Assembly (NCBI GenBank): GCA_013697725.1
Contig: JACCWI010000011.1
Location: 1 to 64,000 of the forward strand
Origin: Tatlockia sp.
GTDB lineage: Bacteria > Pseudomonadota > Gammaproteobacteria > Legionellales > Legionellaceae
Direction: 5' to 3'
Length of the DNA stretch: 64,000 bases
The notes beneath the pieces were generated by a model. That model ran no database searches. It was not told where the DNA came from and saw nothing but the letters and a program-made list of their open reading frames with translations. Of this stretch, positions 60,021 through 64,000 are shown one piece after another; positions within the stretch are counted from its first letter, which is position 1, and each line of letters starts with the position of its first letter. The position numbers and the translations under genes are program-made.

Positions 60021-61454
60021 TCAAATTTGAGGCTGCTCGTCGAGCGTTCTATTCACAGAATGTTGAGCTAAAACAAAGGCAACACAAGCAGTTAATTTCT
60101 CAACCATGTTGAGATCTAAAAATTCATTAGGACCATGTGCATTGGAGTGAGGCCCCAAAACACCAGTTATCATGAATTGTGCCTGGGGAAATTGTTCACC
60201 TAACATTCCCATAAAAGGTATTGTTCCGCCCTCACCCATATAAACCGCAGGTTTTCCATAAAAGGTCATTGATGCATTATTAACTGCCTGTTTCAACCAA
60301 GGGGCTAAAGGAGGAGCATCCCAACCCTGAGCGCCTTCCTCGGCATGAAAACTAACTTTTGCCTTGTAGGGTGGATTTTCAGTTAAGGCTTTTTGCATTG
60401 CCGCGGTAGCTATTTTTGGAGAGACAAGAGGGGGAATACGCATCGATAATTTAAGGGAAGTCATAGGCCTAAGTACGTTTCCAGCATCAGCTAAAGCTGG
60501 CAATCCTGCAGCCCCTGTGATTGCTAAGGCTGGGCGCCAAGTACGATTTAAAATTAACTCGCCTTTATTAGTGGCAACTGGCTCTACTCCTTTATGAAAG
60601 GGAAAGCTAGTATAAATTTCTTTGCCTAACACCTTCGCACAGGCTTCTGCTTGTTCACAACGCTCTTGGGGAATTTCACAGTAGAGCTCCTTTAATTTAA
60701 TCTCACCACTTTGCTCGTCTTCAATACGGCTAATTAATTGCCTGGCTACCCGAAATCCATCAGCCACAATGCCACTTGCATTACCCGAATGCACGCCTTC
60801 ATTAATAAGCTCAACAGAAAGCTCGCCCACTACATTACCGCGCAAAGAGGTCGTCATCCACAATTGTTCGTAATTTCCAGCCCCTGAATCAAGACAAATT
60901 ACCAGGGAAGGTTTAGCAATTTTTTCTTTTAGGGCCTCGATATAAAAAGGTAGATCAAAACTGCCGCTTTCTTCGCAAGCCTCAATGATTAAAACACAGC
61001 GGGCATGTGGTAAGCCTTGCTCTTGCAGGGCTCGTATTGCCGTGATTGAAGCATAGGCTGCATAACCGTCAGCGCCGCCACGACCAAAAAGACGATTCGC
61101 TTTAATAACAGGAATCCAGGGACCCAAGCCTTTATGCCAACCGGTCATCTCAGGTTGTTTGTCAAGATGCCCATATAGCAGAACTGTCTCATCGTTTGTT
61201 CCTGGCACTTCCATAAATAACAAAGGAGTACGCCCAGGTAGACGAATGATTTCTAGATTCATATTGACAGGCGCATGTTCTTTGCACCAATTAGCTATCA
61301 AGCATAAAGCCTGTTCCATGTAGCCATTTTTTTGCCAGTCGGGGTCAAAATGAGGTGATTTATTAGGAATTTTGATGTAATCACATAGATTTGGAACTAT
61401 ATTTTTCTGCCACTCATTTTTTACGAAATCAAACAGCTTCTGAGTATTCAACAT
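60021..61454 (-). CDS. M20-family metallopeptidase
   Basis: 477 residues. Di-zinc motifs are in order: LLYGHLDKQPEMTGW with the first His and Asp, GRGGADGYAAYAS with the bridging Asp, EACEESGSFDLP with the general-base Glu, CLDSGAG, and a final GPHSNAHGPNEFLDL with the last His. The long dimerisation domain lies at about 205-360. It resembles M20 dipeptidases/carboxypeptidases rather than DapE; cytoplasmic, no signal peptide. Its start overlaps the end of the murG-like gene by 26 bp, so the two are linked in translation. Confidence 0.88.
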   Translation of the reverse strand: MLNTQKLFDFVKNEWQKNIVPNLCDYIKIPNKSPHFDPDWQKNGYMEQALCLIANWCKEHAPVNMNLEIIRLPGRTPLLFMEVPGTNDETVLLYGHLDKQPEMTGWHKGLGPWIPVIKANRLFGRGGADGYAAYASITAIRALQEQGLPHARCVLIIEACEESGSFDLPFYIEALKEKIAKPSLVICLDSGAGNYEQLWMTTSLRGNVVGELSVELINEGVHSGNASGIVADGFRVARQLISRIEDEQSGEIKLKELYCEIPQERCEQAEACAKVLGKEIYTSFPFHKGVEPVATNKGELILNRTWRPALAITGAAGLPALADAGNVLRPMTSLKLSMRIPPLVSPKIATAAMQKALTENPPYKAKVSFHAEEGAQGWDAPPLAPWLKQAVNNASMTFYGKPAVYMGEGGTIPFMGMLGEQFPQAQFMITGVLGPHSNAHGPNEFLDLNMVEKLTACVAFVLAQHSVNRTLDEQPQI

Positions 61455-62520
61455 GCAGTTGTTCCTTAATAAGCCCTATAATTTTTTGTGTTGCTGATTC
61501 TATATTTAGCGCTTTAATTTTTTTTATAATTTCATTTCTGCAGAGACCCACATTGTTGATTGCTTCTAGCAGATTTTCTGTAGTTAATAATTCATCATCA
61601 ATCACTGTACTTAGACCTTGCTCTTTGAAAAAAAGGGCATTTTGAATTTGATCACCCCGGCTAGCGTTACAAGGTAGAGGAATGAGTATATGCGGTTTTG
61701 CCAGCGCTAAAATTTCATAAAGGGAATTAGCGCCTGCACGCGAAACCACAAGGTCTGCTGCGGCGAAAAGGTCGGCTAATTCTTTATTAGCGTATTCAAA
61801 TTGATGATAGCCTGCATAGTTGACAAAGGCCGCATCCACTTTTCCTTTTCCGCATAAATGAATAACTTGGTAGGTTTTACATATTGAGGGAAGCGCAGTT
61901 CTGAGTGCGTTATTAAGCCGCAAGGAGCCCAGGCTCCCCCCCATTACCAACAAACAAGGCTTTTCTGCATTAAACCCGCAGAGCGCCAGAGCTTTCTCCT
62001 TCACCCCATTAAATAAATCTTGTCGAATTGGAGTCCCTGTGACTTCAACTTTTTCCTTCGTTTTAAAATGTTGCCTAGCTGCCTCAAAGGTTACGCAAAT
62101 TTTATCGACAAAGGGAAAACTAAGTCGATTAGCAAGTCCTGGACTCATATCCGATTCATGGGCAAGTACAGGAATGCGATTAAGCCAAGCAGCAATTACA
62201 ACAGGAAGAGCAACAAAGCCACCTTTTGAAAAAACCAAATCCGTTTTTTGTTTTTTTAAAATACAATAAGCTTGACCGATGCCGAAAATAGTTTTAAAGG
62301 GGTCTATAAAATTTTGCCAGCTAAAATAACGCCGTAATTTTCCAGTGCTGATCGTATGGTAGGGAATATTTAAAGGGGCAACCATCCCCTTTTCAACACC
62401 CTCTTCTGAACCAATATAATCAATTTGCCAGCTATCCTTTTGCAGCGCTTCAATTAAGGCTAAATTGGGAGTTACATGCCCTGCAGTACCACCACCGGTA
62501 AAAACAATTCGAGGATTCAT
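61429..62520 (-). CDS. murG: MurG-like N-acetylglucosaminyltransferase (Bacillus second-MurG type)
   Basis: 363 residues, GT28 family. The N-terminal glycine loop is GGGTAGHVTPNLALI, where usual proteobacterial MurG has GGTGGH. KLRRYFSWQNFIDPFKTIFG, VFSKGGFVALPVVIAAWLNRIPVLAHESDMSPGLAN and VIHLCGKG resemble the second MurG of Bacillus rather than the dcw-cluster enzyme (from memory). The donor-site end is VSRAGANSLYEILALAKPHILIPLP. MurG adds GlcNAc to lipid I. No dcw genes are near, so this may be the organism's extra copy or a related glycosyltransferase. It overlaps the M20 peptidase gene. Confidence 0.85.
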   Translation of the reverse strand: MNPRIVFTGGGTAGHVTPNLALIEALQKDSWQIDYIGSEEGVEKGMVAPLNIPYHTISTGKLRRYFSWQNFIDPFKTIFGIGQAYCILKKQKTDLVFSKGGFVALPVVIAAWLNRIPVLAHESDMSPGLANRLSFPFVDKICVTFEAARQHFKTKEKVEVTGTPIRQDLFNGVKEKALALCGFNAEKPCLLVMGGSLGSLRLNNALRTALPSICKTYQVIHLCGKGKVDAAFVNYAGYHQFEYANKELADLFAAADLVVSRAGANSLYEILALAKPHILIPLPCNASRGDQIQNALFFKEQGLSTVIDDELLTTENLLEAINNVGLCRNEIIKKIKALNIESATQKIIGLIKEQLHVEYSEAV

Positions 62521-62666
62521 AAGGCATCTCTTAAAATAATTAGACTTAGAATTTGCATGGACTTAAATAGGCATCCAAGGATAAAGTAATAATCTTCGCT
62601 AAATCTAAACAGATTACAATCCGCTCTTTTAAAAGCTTCGCTTAAATTCGTAAGCCTTGCAATCCC

Positions 62667-64000
62667 TCAAGGAAGAGATTCTTTAGAATTGTGTGCGTAT
62701 CGGGCTTTTAATAAGATTGGTGCAATAAAGGTTGTCACAATAATCATTAATATTACAGCGGTAAAAAGTTGATCAGACATTACTCCCAGTGTGCGTCCTA
62801 TCGAAGCAAACACTAAACCCACCTCACCCCGAGGTAGCATTCCGATGCCAATTAATAAACGATCGTCCTTAGTACTTCCACCGAAGCCGCTAAGTAATTT
62901 ACCTAGAATCGCAGCGACAAGAAGACCGCTGGTCATCAGCAGAACCTGCCAATCCATAAACGTTTCAAGTTTAACCTGAATGCCGATTAACATAAAAAAT
63001 AAGGGTGCCAAAATCGCTTCGAGGGGCGCTATTAGCGTTTTAATTTTTTGCGAGGGTGCCGCCGACCATTCCGGTGAGTTGAAAAATTCATCATGAAGTA
63101 TAAGACCTGCAGCAAAAGCGCCAATAATGGTTGCTAGATGAACTAGCGTTGCCAACCAGGCTAGTAACATAACAAAAGTAAAAGCGATAAAAAGCTTTAA
63201 TTCCCAAAGCGCCAAGAATCGAAAGCAATGCACTGCTTTGCGAATCAGCCAAGGGCCTATGAGCAGTACTCCTGCAAAAAACAAGGCAGCTGACATAATG
63301 ATTTGCAGAACCATCAAGGGATCAACAACGCCAGAAATCACCATTGAACTAACCACTGCAAGAACAATCAAGCCAAGGATATCGTCAATCATAGCCGCGC
63401 CAAGAATAGTCTTTGCCTCGCGAGTACGCATTTTTTTCATGTCAGTAAGCACGCGCGCGGTAATACCAATGCTTGTAGCCGATAAGGTTGCGGCAACAAA
63501 CAGATGAGCATTGTAACCTGCCTCTGGGATAAGCCAAAAGGCCACTGCAAAGCCCAGAATAATGGGTGCTATGACACCAATTAAGGCTACCAATAATGCC
63601 TCTTTTCCAGTATGTCTCAGTTCTTCTACAGAGGTTTCCAGACCGACTTTAAATAGTAGAAAAATTACGCCATAGCGTGAAAAAATATCTAATACATAAG
63701 CGACTTTTATTAAATCAATACCTTGACTAGAGCTTAATGCACTTATCACCTGTTTTGCATAAAAACCGTTGGGAATGGATTTATTCACCGCTTCAATCAG
63801 CGGAATATCAGCAAGCAAGTCACGCATAATAGTAAAAATTGAAGGGCCTTCTCGTAATACAACGACTAAGTCTAAGCCAAAAAAATAGCAGAGATTGCCA
63901 ACAATAACGCCCATCAGCAGCTCGCCAAGAACCGAGGGTTGGTTAAAATATTCTGCTAAATAGCGCCCTATGACTGCAAAAAAAAAGACCAGGGTTACCC
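62667..64000 (-). CDS. CPA2-family cation:proton antiporter (5' end cut by window)
   Basis: The frame stays open to the right edge (first whole codon at 63998): the visible protein begins VTLVFFFAVIGRYLAEYFNQPSVLGELLMGVIVGN, which belongs to the usual N-terminal part, so the ATG at 63914 is internal. About 12 membrane spans. LPEAGYNAHLFVAATLSATSIGITARVL and AKTILGAAMIDDILGLIVLAV are the Na/H-exchanger core, with the paired acidic DD of transport. The C-terminus ends shortly after the membrane part, so there is no TrkA-N regulatory domain as in KefB/C; likely a Na or K/H antiporter. Confidence 0.9.
   Translation of the reverse strand, partial: VTLVFFFAVIGRYLAEYFNQPSVLGELLMGVIVGNLCYFFGLDLVVVLREGPSIFTIMRDLLADIPLIEAVNKSIPNGFYAKQVISALSSSQGIDLIKVAYVLDIFSRYGVIFLLFKVGLETSVEELRHTGKEALLVALIGVIAPIILGFAVAFWLIPEAGYNAHLFVAATLSATSIGITARVLTDMKKMRTREAKTILGAAMIDDILGLIVLAVVSSMVISGVVDPLMVLQIIMSAALFFAGVLLIGPWLIRKAVHCFRFLALWELKLFIAFTFVMLLAWLATLVHLATIIGAFAAGLILHDEFFNSPEWSAAPSQKIKTLIAPLEAILAPLFFMLIGIQVKLETFMDWQVLLMTSGLLVAAILGKLLSGFGGSTKDDRLLIGIGMLPRGEVGLVFASIGRTLGVMSDQLFTAVILMIIVTTFIAPILLKARYAHNSKESLP

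Overview
The window looks like a chromosomal segment of a Legionella-type gammaproteobacterium. The evidence is an AT-rich housekeeping backbone in gammaproteobacterial order (ftsK-lolA-rarA, prfB-lysS, nrdA-nrdB, trxB-aat-infA), a FleR-type flagellar regulator, and two proteins that resemble Dot/Icm secreted effectors. One of these effectors has an upstream site matching the tandem PmrA element known from Legionella effector promoters. The genus call is inference from gene content; no rRNA or other marker is present.

Positions 1-9.6 kb, minus strand: a small biosynthetic operon reading NRPS (C-A-carrier), AT-less PKS (KS-KR-ACP-TE), alpha/beta hydrolase, FadL/OmpP1-type outer-membrane protein (cut by the window edge). 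The assembly line should join one amino acid to one malonate unit and reduce the ketone, giving a statine-like product. It has no acyltransferase of its own. A large hybrid sensor kinase is divergently encoded (9.8-12.8 kb). Between 12.9 and 13.6 kb are two decayed acetyltransferase genes side by side.

Positions 13.6-42.3 kb are mostly housekeeping: yaiI, an S49 peptidase, clpB, a heptosyltransferase, a Yip1-like membrane protein with mpl, yhdP, fleR, a DedA protein with a small membrane protein, rarA-lolA-ftsK, trxB-aat, infA, pmbA, a phosphodiester glycosidase-like secreted protein, nrdAB, a LuxR-type regulator and a cupin. The nrdA promoter carries a perfect DnaA box and two NrdR-like boxes, one over the -10.

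Positions 42.6-56.4 kb are accessory: an OafA-type acyltransferase, a 3039-residue protein combining about 38 leucine-rich repeats, a transglutaminase-like domain and three AAA-type modules, an ankyrin/IQ/phosphoribosyltransferase-like protein behind a PmrA-like element, and a Phd/VapC toxin-antitoxin pair with a palindromic operator.

Positions 56.9-64 kb return to core genes on the minus strand: prfB (with its programmed +1 frameshift) and lysS, a ComEA-like protein, a MurG-like glycosyltransferase resembling the second MurG of Bacillus and overlapping an M20 peptidase, and a CPA2-type antiporter cut by the right edge. The best candidates for undescribed biology are the giant LRR/transglutaminase/AAA protein and the compact NRPS/AT-less-PKS operon.
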